From Halobacteriales archaeon (lineage in GTDB: Archaea; Thermoplasmatota; SW-10-69-26; JACQPN01; JAIVGT01), in the NCBI GenBank assembly GCA_020201485.1, contig JAIVGT010000153.1, positions 1-5,111 of the forward strand: a DNA stretch of 5,111 nt. Direction: 5' to 3'. Positions 1 to 5,111 of this stretch are shown one piece after another. Every line of letters starts with the position of its first letter. Position 1 is the stretch's first letter. The notes beneath the pieces are model-generated. The model was given only the letters and a program-made list of their open reading frames with translations. It searched no databases and had not been told where the DNA came from. The position numbers and the translations under genes were made by a program.

Positions 1-506
1 CCGCTGGCGTCGAGCAGCACGCCGATGCCGTCGCGCTGGTCTTCGAGCGAGGCGCCGTAGCCCCCGCCGTTGGCCGCGTAGCCTCCGGCGAGGTAGCGGT
101 CGCTGCCACCAGCGTCGAGCAGCAGGGCCCAGCCCGGCAGCTCGCCCCCGCCGTTCACGGCGTGGTCGCCGGCGACGTAAGCGTCGTCACCTTGCGCATC
201 GAGCAGGAAGCCGAACCCCTCGCGGGTCGCACCGGCGTTCGCGGCCCAGTCGCCGGCAGCGTACAGGTCGTTGCCTGTGGCATCGAGGAGGCAGCCGACA
301 CCGTAGCCTCCGTAACCCCCGCCGATCACCCCGCAGCCGCGGCGCGCCGCGACCGGCAGCGAAGGGTCGCCATAGACGTCGTCCCCGGCGAGGTCGATGA
401 GCGCTGCGCTGCCCGCGGTGCTGGCCGGCGCGCAGGCCCCGCCGAGCAGGTTGTTCCCGCCGGCGTTGTTGAGGTACACGTCGCGGCCGCCGATGTCGAT
501 GCTGAG
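1..506 (-). repeat. Tandem protein repeat, LLDxxGxDxYxAGxxAxNGGG units
   Basis: This covers residues 196-363 of the secreted protein. The clear units are residues 266-294 (296-210), 295-322 (209-126) and 323-357 (125-21), with a further unit starting at 358 (LLDAS, from 20). Two looser units precede them: LSIDIGGRDVYLNNAGG at 196-212 and ALIDLAGDDVYGDP at 230-243. Conserved positions are Leu-Leu-Asp, Gly-x-Asp-x-Tyr and an Ala-Gly followed by Asn-Gly-Gly-Gly. The third unit is longer by about 7 residues. The spacing resembles, but is not, the RTX nonapeptide. The DNA copies have diverged enough that the repeat is mainly visible in protein. Confidence 0.75.
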
Positions 507-1091
507 CGCCACGTCCACCGCGTGCACGTCGTCGGTTCCTTCCAGGTCGAGGTCGAGCACACCTGGCACGACGACGCGCGACGCATGCACGGGCTGCAAC
601 GCCACGGCGTCGCGGAGGCCCAAGGCCGCGTCGAGCAGCGCGATGCGCGCGCCGAACACCGCGCCAGGACCGAGGCGGGCTGCCGCGTCCATGGTCGTGT
701 AGGCGTCGATGGTCCGCGCCAAGGACACATCCACGCTCGCCGGCAGGCTGGGCAGTGGGACCGGCGCCGCTCCGTGCGCCGCGAGCAGCGCTGCCACGGC
801 GTCCGCTGCGTGCACGTGCGACGCGACGGATGGCACCTCGAGGTTGACGCCCGCGAAGCGCGCCTGGGCCGCCGTCGCCGTCTGCGCGGCGCGCACGGCG
901 TGGGTCACCGCCTCGCCCGGCGCCAGGAGCCCACGCAACGCCTCGTCCGCGAAGGCGCGCGCGTCGGCGGGGACGGTCCCCTGCGCGATCCATGCCGCGG
1001 GGTTGGGCGCGAGCGGGGCTGGCGTGGCCGCCGCGGCGAGGAGAGGGAGGACGAGGAACACTGCAAGCACGGCGGGCGCAGCGGCACGCAT
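1..1091 (-). CDS. Secreted GxDxY-repeat protein, 3' end cut by the window
   Basis: The frame opens at an ATG (1089-1091) and stays open for 363 codons to the window edge. Residues 1-24 form a signal peptide: a short N-region with Arg2, a hydrophobic core (VLAVFLVLPLLAAAA) and Ala-rich cleavage options near residues 20-24. There is no lipobox Cys, so it is probably exported and not a lipoprotein. Residues 25-190 are Ala-rich with mixed helix and strand and match no family I recognise. From about residue 196 to the edge the protein becomes Gly/Asp/Tyr-rich and repetitive, with units of about 28-35 residues around LLDAxGxDxYxAG. Three Cys (220, 253, 267) are visible. Regularly spaced Gly, Asp and Tyr suggest a stacked beta structure, possibly binding calcium; that part is inference. 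The function is unknown. Any C-terminal anchor such as PGF-CTERM or a transmembrane helix would lie outside. The other minus-strand frames here give Arg-rich low-complexity protein and are shadows. Confidence 0.85.
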   Translation of the reverse strand, partial: MRAAAPAVLAVFLVLPLLAAAATPAPLAPNPAAWIAQGTVPADARAFADEALRGLLAPGEAVTHAVRAAQTATAAQARFAGVNLEVPSVASHVHAADAVAALLAAHGAAPVPLPSLPASVDVSLARTIDAYTTMDAAARLGPGAVFGARIALLDAALGLRDAVALQPVHASRVVVPGVLDLDLEGTDDVHAVDVALSIDIGGRDVYLNNAGGNNLLGGACAPASTAGSAALIDLAGDDVYGDPSLPVAARRGCGVIGGGYGGYGVGCLLDATGNDLYAAGDWAANAGATREGFGFLLDAQGDDAYVAGDHAVNGGGELPGWALLLDAGGSDRYLAGGYAANGGGYGASLEDQRDGIGVLLDAS

Positions 1092-1225
1092 GAGGGGGCC
1101 CCCGGCCTCCACATCGGCGGCGGCCTATCAACGCTCTCGTCAGACCGTGGGCTCAGAGCGTCCCCGCAGAAGCAGCCGCGCTCGGTGCCCACCCGCACGG
1201 TCGGCGCAAACGCCCTGTCGCGAGC
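1092..1225 (-). promoter_or_regulatory. Gap upstream of the secreted-protein gene: distant GGAGG and a weak TATA-like site
   Basis: No gene is seen in these 134 bp. Reading on the minus strand toward the start codon, a GGAGG lies at 1110-1106 but is 14 nt from the ATG, longer than the usual 5-9. Between them is a perfect 10-bp palindrome, GGGGGCCCCC (1094-1103). The GAGG at 1109-1106 can also pair with CCTC at 1095-1092 directly before the ATG. The only AT-containing candidate for a TATA element is GTTGATAG (1132-1125), which is a poor match. It would put transcription start near the GGAGG, so the two signals do not fit well together. No T-tract terminator follows the upstream regulator gene. 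Confidence 0.3.
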
Positions 1226-1918
1226 TCACGCGAAGAACTTGCTCACGACCTTGCGCTCCGCGGCCTGCAGGCGGTTGTGCACGGCGGCCTTGCTGATGCC
1301 GAAGATGTTGCTCAGGTCGTCGAGCGTCACGCTGCGCGGCGTGTTGTAGAAGCCGAGCGCGAGGGCGGTCTTCAGCACCTCGAGCTGCTTCGGCGTGAGG
1401 TTCTCGCTGAACGCGCCCGTGATCTGCTGCTCCGGGTCGTAGTCGTCGATGCGGATGAGCTTGAAGTCGTCGTACTGGCCGCCGTGCAGGCCGCGCTCGT
1501 ACGCTCCGAGCATGTCGGCCAGGTCGACCTTGCCCGTGACGACGAGGCGGGCGTGCCAGTAGCCTTGCTTGATGACGCCGGGCTGCACGACCGCGGTGTC
1601 GCCGAAGTACTCCAGGGCGAAAGCGGCCGGGCTGTTCGTGTCCCGCAGGCGCTCCAGGCTGGCCGAGCAGCGCAGGCTGACCGTGTCCTTCGCCGTGCGC
1701 ACGACCTCGTGCCGGTCGAAGAGCTTGTCGAAGAGCTGCAGGGTGTCGCGCGTCGGCTGCTCCGGGCCGACGAGGGTGACGAGGAAGCGGCCGGCCTTGT
1801 GGTCGGCGTCGTAGTTCGTTTGGCTCACGAGCACCTTCGCCCCCTGGGCGCGCTCCGTGTACTGGCAGAGCGGGTAGTGCTGGCTGCGGATCTTGTACAC
1901 GACTTCCGTGAGCCCCAT
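1226..1918 (-). CDS. HTH_10 (bacterio-opsin activator type) transcriptional regulator
   Basis: This 230-residue protein is predicted to be a cytoplasmic DNA-binding regulator. Residues 174-230 form the HTH_10 domain: it opens with LTPKQLEVLKTALALGFYN, continues PRSVTLDDLSNIFGISKAAV and ends in NRLQAAERKVVSKFF, the standard layout of this archaeal family. Residues 1-170 look like two alpha/beta units (about 1-100 and 105-165). They may be the sensing part, with Cys18 and the stretch QTNYDADH where relatives have a CPLS...WCN-like pattern; this is only a loose resemblance. No transmembrane segment or phospho-acceptor domain is present. I chose the ATG at 1916-1918 because a GGAGG sits 8 nt upstream and a TATA-like box lies at a suitable distance. 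The in-frame extension to 2062 is Arg-rich and reads through those signals. The gene is co-directional with the gcv operon, 168 bp downstream of it. Regulation of gcv or of the downstream secreted protein is possible but unproven. Confidence 0.85.
   Translation of the reverse strand: MGLTEVVYKIRSQHYPLCQYTERAQGAKVLVSQTNYDADHKAGRFLVTLVGPEQPTRDTLQLFDKLFDRHEVVRTAKDTVSLRCSASLERLRDTNSPAAFALEYFGDTAVVQPGVIKQGYWHARLVVTGKVDLADMLGAYERGLHGGQYDDFKLIRIDDYDPEQQITGAFSENLTPKQLEVLKTALALGFYNTPRSVTLDDLSNIFGISKAAVHNRLQAAERKVVSKFFA
1229..1399 (-). other. HTH_10 DNA-binding domain of the regulator
   Basis: Codons for residues 174-230. The recognition-helix region is ISKAAVHNRLQAAERK, preceded by the turn after DLSNIFG. 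The domain runs to the last residue, as usual for the family, so the protein is not truncated at its C-terminus. Confidence 0.8.
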
Positions 1919-1926
1919 CGCAGCCG

Positions 1927-1931
1927 CCTCC
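1927..1931 (-). promoter_or_regulatory. Shine-Dalgarno site of the HTH_10 regulator
   Basis: GGAGG on the minus strand, with 8 nt between it and the ATG at 1918. The good match and normal spacing are the main reason for choosing this start over upstream in-frame candidates. Confidence 0.75.
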
Positions 1932-1960
1932 AGAAGCGGTGCGACCCGAATGCGACACGT

Positions 1961-1974
1961 CAATATAGCCTTAC
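1961..1974 (-). promoter_or_regulatory. Archaeal TATA-like box and BRE of the regulator gene
   Basis: The minus strand reads TAAGGCTATATTG. CTATATTG is the only clear AT-rich octamer in an otherwise very GC-rich window, and the purine-rich GGTAAGG just upstream fits a BRE. Its centre is about 47 nt from the start codon. With initiation about 25 nt downstream of the TATA box, the leader would be about 20 nt long and contain the GGAGG. This predicts that the regulator is transcribed separately from gcv. There is no matching promoter pointing the other way. Confidence 0.6.
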
Positions 1975-2086
1975 CGTGGACCCCCTCGCCGGCGCGTTCG
2001 TCGCAAGCGCGCGCTGTGCGCGGGCCGCGACCAGCGGCGACGCGGGGGACGCGAACGTGCAACGATGGCCAGAGGCCCGCTCGTGG
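1975..2086 (-). other. Region after gcvPB: two GC hairpins, no T-tract
   Basis: Downstream of the gcvPB stop there are two perfect 5-bp stems with 5-nt loops: 2024-2028 with 2034-2038, and 2008-2012 with 2018-2022. Neither is followed by a run of T on the minus strand, which archaeal intrinsic termination normally needs. I therefore do not call a terminator; they may slow or process the transcript, or may simply reflect high GC. No gene is seen here. Confidence 0.25.
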
Positions 2087-3421
2087 CTAGCGCTGCTCGC
2101 CCTGCCAGCGCAGCACGGGGCTGCGCGCGGCTCCGACCTCGTCCACGCGCTGCACGCTCAGGTTGTGCGGGGCCGATTGCACGGCCTCCGCCGGCTCCTG
2201 GGCGATCTGCAGCAGGGCCGCGACGAGCCGGTCGAGCTCCTCCTGCGCGTCGCTTTCCGGCGGCTGGATCATGAGCGCGTCCTCGACGATGTGCGGGAAA
2301 TACACCAGGAGCTTGTCCTTGACGTAGTTCGCGTTGAGCACGGCCTTCCGCGTGTTCTGCGTCAGTCCATCGGCCCCGTGGAGGACGATGTAGGTGTAGG
2401 CCCGCAGCAGCACGCCGAAGCTGCCGTGGTAGCTGCGCACGCGGCCGATGCTCTTCGGGCGGTCGGAATCGAGATAGAACGTTCCGTCCGCCCGCTTCGC
2501 CGCGAGGGGCACGGGCAGGTACTTCGCCAGGTGCGCCTTCACGCCGACCGGCCCCGCTCCCGGGCCGCCGCCGCCGTGGGGCGTGCTGAACGTCTTGTGC
2601 GTGTTGAGGTGGGCGATGTCGAAGCCCATGGCACCCGGGCTCGTCACGCCGAGGATGGCGTTGAGGTTCGCCCCGTCGTAGTAGAGCAATGCGCCGGCGT
2701 CGTGCACCATGCGCGCGATCTCCTCGACGTTCTCCTCGAAGATGCCCAGCGTGTTCGGGTTCGTGAGCATGAAGGCCGCGGTGCGCTCGCTCAGCGCCGC
2801 CTTCAAGGCCTTCGTGTCCACCATGCCCTGCTTGTCGCTCGGGATCTCGATGACCTTGAAGCCGGCTTGCGCCGCGCTCGCCGGGTTCGTGCCGTGCGCG
2901 CTGTCGGGCACGATCACCTCGTTGCGCTCCGGCTGCCCGATGTCGGCGAAGTAGGCGCGCGTGATGAGCATGCCGACGAACTCGCCGTGCGCCCCCGCGC
3001 TCGGCTGGAGCGTGACCGCGTCCATGCCGATGACGCGCTTCAGCAGCTCCTGCAGCTCGAACATCACCTGCAAGGCGCCCTGGCTCATCTCCGCCGGGAG
3101 CAGCGGATGCATGTCCGCCGCGCCAGGCAGGCTTGCCACGCGCTCGTTGAGCTTCGGGTTGTACTTCATCGTGCACGAGCCGAGGGGGTAGGCACCCGTG
3201 TCCACGCCGAAGTTGCGCTGGCTGAGGCGCACGTAGTGCCGCACGACCTGGCCGCGCGTGAGGTTGGGCAGGGGCACGCTGCTCCGCTCCATGCCGGGCG
3301 GGGCGAGGCCGCGCTCGGGCACGCCCTGGATCTCCGGCATGACCGGGCCATCGGTGCTGCCGGGCAGCTCGAAGAGGAGGCGGTAGCCCCACTTCGCCTG
3401 GCGGTACTCGGGCGCGGTCAT
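2087..3421 (-). CDS. gcvPB: Glycine dehydrogenase (decarboxylating) subunit 2, with apparent internal deletion
   Basis: Beta subunit of the split glycine cleavage P-protein (EC 1.4.4.2). With GcvPA it decarboxylates glycine on PLP and transfers the aminomethyl group to lipoyl-GcvH. The visible 444 residues show the hallmarks: NFGVDTGAYPLGSCTMKYNP (70-89), QPSAGAHGE (139-147), PDSAHGTNPASA (172-183), MLTNPNTLGIFEEN (218-231), YYDGANLNAI (247-256) and the PLP-lysine region HLNTHKTFSTPHGGGGPG (271-288). The Schiff-base Lys is 276, codon 2594-2596. The family is usually about 475-495 residues. Here VLNANYVKDKLL (361-372) runs directly into VYFPHIVEDALMI (373-385), omitting about 45 residues that normally contain the MHEFV and FHPPT motifs. 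The usual EPTETES is also altered, to QPPESDA (386-392). The last part, APHNLSVQRVDEVGAARSPVLRW, is normal. The ATG overlaps the gcvPA stop and has a strong Shine-Dalgarno, so this start is well supported. Whether the shortened protein is active is open. Confidence 0.95.
   Translation of the reverse strand: MTAPEYRQAKWGYRLLFELPGSTDGPVMPEIQGVPERGLAPPGMERSSVPLPNLTRGQVVRHYVRLSQRNFGVDTGAYPLGSCTMKYNPKLNERVASLPGAADMHPLLPAEMSQGALQVMFELQELLKRVIGMDAVTLQPSAGAHGEFVGMLITRAYFADIGQPERNEVIVPDSAHGTNPASAAQAGFKVIEIPSDKQGMVDTKALKAALSERTAAFMLTNPNTLGIFEENVEEIARMVHDAGALLYYDGANLNAILGVTSPGAMGFDIAHLNTHKTFSTPHGGGGPGAGPVGVKAHLAKYLPVPLAAKRADGTFYLDSDRPKSIGRVRSYHGSFGVLLRAYTYIVLHGADGLTQNTRKAVLNANYVKDKLLVYFPHIVEDALMIQPPESDAQEELDRLVAALLQIAQEPAEAVQSAPHNLSVQRVDEVGAARSPVLRWQGEQR
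2303..2314 (-). other. Junction of the apparent in-frame deletion in gcvPB
   Basis: These codons encode residues 370-373 (K-L-L-V). In the Bacillus and Thermus GcvPB sequences as I remember them, about 44-46 residues separate the KELL/RRL-like helix end from the I/V-Y-F-P strand. Here the two are joined directly and the reading frame is kept. Flanking sequence on both sides aligns normally with the family. No repeat or mobile element is seen at the joint. Confidence 0.65.
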
Positions 3422-3433
3422 GCGCGCACCTCC
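3418..3433 (-). promoter_or_regulatory. gcvPA-gcvPB coupling site: GGAGGT and ATGA overlap
   Basis: The gcvPA stop (TGA, 3420-3418) and the gcvPB start (ATG, 3421-3419) overlap as ATGA. GGAGGT at 3433-3428, inside the last codons of gcvPA, lies 6 nt before the gcvPB ATG. This arrangement supports translational coupling of two subunits that are needed in equal amounts. Confidence 0.8.
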
Positions 3434-4764
3434 TTCAGGCCCTGCACGAGCCCGTCGATGCTCTCCTGCGCGTGCAGCTCCGTGACGCACACGAGCGTGG
3501 CGTTGCCCAGCTCGGGGAGCTGCGCGCTGAGGTCGAGTCCGCCCCACATGCCGTGCTTCGCCAGGAGGTGCTGGTTCACCTGCGCGACCGACTTCGGGCA
3601 TTGCACGACGAACTCGTTGAAGGCGTGCCCTGGGAACGGGACCTTGTAGCCGGGCAGGGCGGCGATGCGCTCGCGCAGCAATTTCGCGCGGTGGGCGTTG
3701 ATGCGCGCCACGCGCTGCAGGCCCTTGCCGCCGAGGGTGGCGAGGTGCACGATGGCCATCAGCGCGTTGAGGCCCTCGTTCGTGCAGATGTTGCTCGTCG
3801 CCTTGTCGCGGCGGATGTGCTGCTCCCGCGTCTGGAGCGTGAGGCAGAAGGCGCGATGGCCCTGCTTGTCCTTCGTCTGGCCGACGATGCGGCCGGGCAT
3901 CTGGCGCAGGTGCTCCTTGCGGCACGCAAACAGGCCGAGCGCGGGGCCGCCGAAGCTCGGGGTGTTGCCCCAGGGCTGGCCCTCGCCGACGACGATGTCT
4001 GCGCCGTACGCGCCCGGGCCCTTGACCAGGCCGAGGCTGACCGGGCTCACGCCGACGATGCTGAGCGCGCCCTTCGCGTGCGCCAGCTCCGCGACCTGCG
4101 CCGCGTGCTCCTCGAACACGCCGAGGTAGCTCGGGTTCTCGATGCACACGGCAGCCGTCTCGTCCGTGAGCTTGGCCTTGATGTCGGCGATGTCGGCTTG
4201 CCCCGTGCGCGGGTCGTAGGCGTACTCCACGACCTCGACGCCCGGGCCCTCGGCGTACGCGCGCAGCGTGCCGAGCCGGTCGGGCAGCATGGCGCGGGGC
4301 ACCAGGACCTGCGCACGGTCGGTGATGCGGTGCGCCATGAGCGCTGCTTCCGCGAACGCCGTCGCGCCGTCGTACATGCTGATGTTCGCCGCGTCCATCT
4401 CCGTGAGCGCGCACACCGCGCTCTGGAACTCGAACATCGCCTGGAGGATGCCCTGCGAGATCTCCGCCTGGTACGGCGTGTAGCTGGTGAGGAACTCGCT
4501 GCGCGTGGCGATGTAGGGCACTTCCGGCGGGACCCAGTGGTGGTACATGCCGGCCCCGAGGAAGTGCGGCGCGTCGCCGAAGGAGCGGTTCTTGCCGAGG
4601 ACGCGCGCCACGCGGCGCTGGGCCTCCATCTCGCTCAGGCCGGCCGGGATGTCGGGCTTGGCGCGCACGCCGGACGGGACGTCCTTGAACAGCTCGTCCG
4701 TCGAGGACAGGCCCATGTCCCGCAGCATCGCCTGGACCGCGGGCTCGCCGTCGGTGTAGTGCAT
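3418..4764 (-). CDS. gcvPA: Glycine dehydrogenase (decarboxylating) subunit 1
   Basis: Alpha subunit of the split P-protein, cytoplasmic, acting with GcvPB in the glycine cleavage system. At 448 residues it is full length for the family. Recognisable segments in order are FLGAGMYHHWVPPEVPYI (68-85), SEFLTSYTPYQAEISQGILQ (89-108), MYDGATAFAEAALMAHR (130-146), ENPSYLGVFEE (209-219), VGEGQPWGNTPSFGGPALG (259-277), then GRIVGQTKDKQGHRAFCLTL (291-310) and QTREQHIRRDKATSNICTNE (311-330). The PLP lysine belongs to the partner subunit, so its absence here is expected. The ATG at 4764 is 4 nt after the gcvH stop; the upstream GGCGAGTGAG is only a weak Shine-Dalgarno, so translation may depend on coupling to gcvH. 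No frameshift, truncation or missing block is seen, in contrast to the shortened GcvPB. An alternative identity is very unlikely. Confidence 0.97.
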   Translation of the reverse strand: MHYTDGEPAVQAMLRDMGLSSTDELFKDVPSGVRAKPDIPAGLSEMEAQRRVARVLGKNRSFGDAPHFLGAGMYHHWVPPEVPYIATRSEFLTSYTPYQAEISQGILQAMFEFQSAVCALTEMDAANISMYDGATAFAEAALMAHRITDRAQVLVPRAMLPDRLGTLRAYAEGPGVEVVEYAYDPRTGQADIADIKAKLTDETAAVCIENPSYLGVFEEHAAQVAELAHAKGALSIVGVSPVSLGLVKGPGAYGADIVVGEGQPWGNTPSFGGPALGLFACRKEHLRQMPGRIVGQTKDKQGHRAFCLTLQTREQHIRRDKATSNICTNEGLNALMAIVHLATLGGKGLQRVARINAHRAKLLRERIAALPGYKVPFPGHAFNEFVVQCPKSVAQVNQHLLAKHGMWGGLDLSAQLPELGNATLVCVTELHAQESIDGLVQGLKEVRA

Positions 4765-4768
4765 GCGC

Positions 4769-5111
4769 TCACTCGCCGATGTGACCCTTGTACTGCTTGG
4801 CGTCGAGCATCTCGCGGGCCTCGCCCGGGTTGCCCAGCTCGAGGACGGCGAACCAGCCCTTGCCGTACGGGTCCTGGTTCATGAGCTCCGGCTGCTTGTC
4901 GAGCGCCTTGTTCGCCTCGACGACCTTGCCGCTCACGGGCGAGTAGATCTCGCTCACGGACTTGATGCTCTCGACCTCGCCCAGGACCTCGCCACGCTTC
5001 ACGTGCGTGCCGGGCGCTGGGAGCTTCACGTACACGATGTCGGTGAGCTGGTGCTGCGCGTAATCGGTGATGCCGACGCGGCCCTGCTTGCCCTCGGTCT
5101 TGAGCCACTCG
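4769..5111 (-). CDS. gcvH: Glycine cleavage system H protein (lipoyl carrier), 5' end outside window
   Basis: GcvH carries the aminomethyl group on a lipoyl-lysine arm from the P-protein to GcvT, then presents dihydrolipoamide for reoxidation. The in-frame sequence starts at the window edge with EWLKTEGKQGRVGITDYAQ, the usual N-terminal part of the family. It continues as DIVYVKLPAPGTHVKRGEV and then the lipoylation motif GEVESIKSVSEIYSPVSGKV. The modified Lys is visible residue 50, codon 4961-4963. The C-terminal part has the usual ELMNQDPYGKGWF and ends MLDAKQYKGHIGE. The 113 visible residues suggest that only about 10-15 are missing, with the true start just beyond 5111. A GTG at 5035 is internal and should not be taken as the start because conserved sequence precedes it. 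The gene leads the visible part of the gcvH-gcvPA-gcvPB operon; gcvT is not in view. Confidence 0.95.
   Translation of the reverse strand, partial: EWLKTEGKQGRVGITDYAQHQLTDIVYVKLPAPGTHVKRGEVLGEVESIKSVSEIYSPVSGKVVEANKALDKQPELMNQDPYGKGWFAVLELGNPGEAREMLDAKQYKGHIGE

Noticed and set aside
1..506. RTX calcium-binding nonapeptide repeats
   Set aside because: The unit is about 28-35 residues and centred on LLDxxGxDxY; the 9-residue GGxGxDxLx periodicity is absent.
187..1131. A 314-codon minus-strand frame overlapping the secreted protein
   Set aside because: It is extremely Arg-rich with no signal or motif. The frame from 1091 has a signal peptide and an ordered repeat, so it is the coding one.
2008..2038. 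A rho-independent type terminator after gcvPB
   Set aside because: Two 5-bp GC stems exist, but no T-run follows on the minus strand, and short GC stems are common by chance in such sequence.
1919..2062. An N-terminal extension of the HTH_10 regulator by 48 residues
   Set aside because: The extension is Arg-rich, unlike the rest of the protein, and would be translated across the TATA-like box and the Shine-Dalgarno that serve the 1918 start.
1971..3392. A 473-codon minus-strand frame overlapping gcvPB
   Set aside because: It is a shifted frame of gcvPB giving Arg/Gly/Ala/Pro-rich sequence; the true frame shows the full set of GcvPB motifs.
1277..3649. A 790-codon open frame on the plus strand
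   Set aside because: It lies antisense to gcvPB and the regulator. Its protein is dominated by Arg, Val, Ala and His with no recognisable motif, which is typical of the antisense frame of a high-GC gene.
3472..4884. A 470-codon open frame on the plus strand
   Set aside because: It is the antisense shadow of gcvPA and gcvH: low-complexity Arg/Ala/Leu/Val protein with no family features, opposite strongly conserved genes.
1..5111. CRISPR array, tRNA, rRNA, insertion sequence or glycine riboswitch
   Set aside because: I saw no regular direct DNA repeats with spacers, no tRNA-like cloverleaf, no transposase or terminal inverted repeats. The region upstream of gcvH where a leader element might sit is outside the window.

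Overview
The window looks like a piece of a high-GC archaeal genome. The strongest pointer is the gene at 1226-1918, whose C-terminus is a bacterio-opsin-activator type helix-turn-helix (HTH_10), a family found mainly in archaea. In front of it lies a TATA-like box with a purine-rich upstream element. The proteins carry normal numbers of lysines and are not strongly acidic, so a haloarchaeon is less likely; a high-GC member of the Thermoplasmatota is my guess, at low confidence.

Every supportable gene is on the minus strand, so transcription runs from high to low coordinates. From 5111 down to 2087 lies a glycine cleavage operon: gcvH (5' end outside the window), then gcvPA 4 nt downstream, then gcvPB overlapping gcvPA by an ATGA. 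GcvPA and GcvPB form the split P-protein, which decarboxylates glycine and passes the aminomethyl group to the lipoyl arm of GcvH. gcvT and the lipoylation and dihydrolipoamide dehydrogenase genes are not in view. GcvPB keeps its PLP-binding region but appears to lack about 45 residues that other GcvPB proteins carry in the C-terminal domain, including the MHEFV and FHPPT motifs. This is the most unusual feature of the window.

A 168-bp gap (1919-2086) holds two GC hairpins without a T-tract, the TATA-like element and a good Shine-Dalgarno site. It leads into a 230-residue HTH_10 regulator that probably has its own promoter and may also receive read-through from gcv. A second gap of 134 bp (1092-1225) follows.

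From 1091 to the window edge is the first 363 residues of a secreted protein. It has a signal peptide, an Ala-rich N-terminal region and then a tandem repeat built on L-[LI]-D-x-x-G-x-D-x-Y-x-A-G-x-x-A-x-N-G-G-G. I do not know a named function for it. Its C-terminus and anchoring are outside the window.
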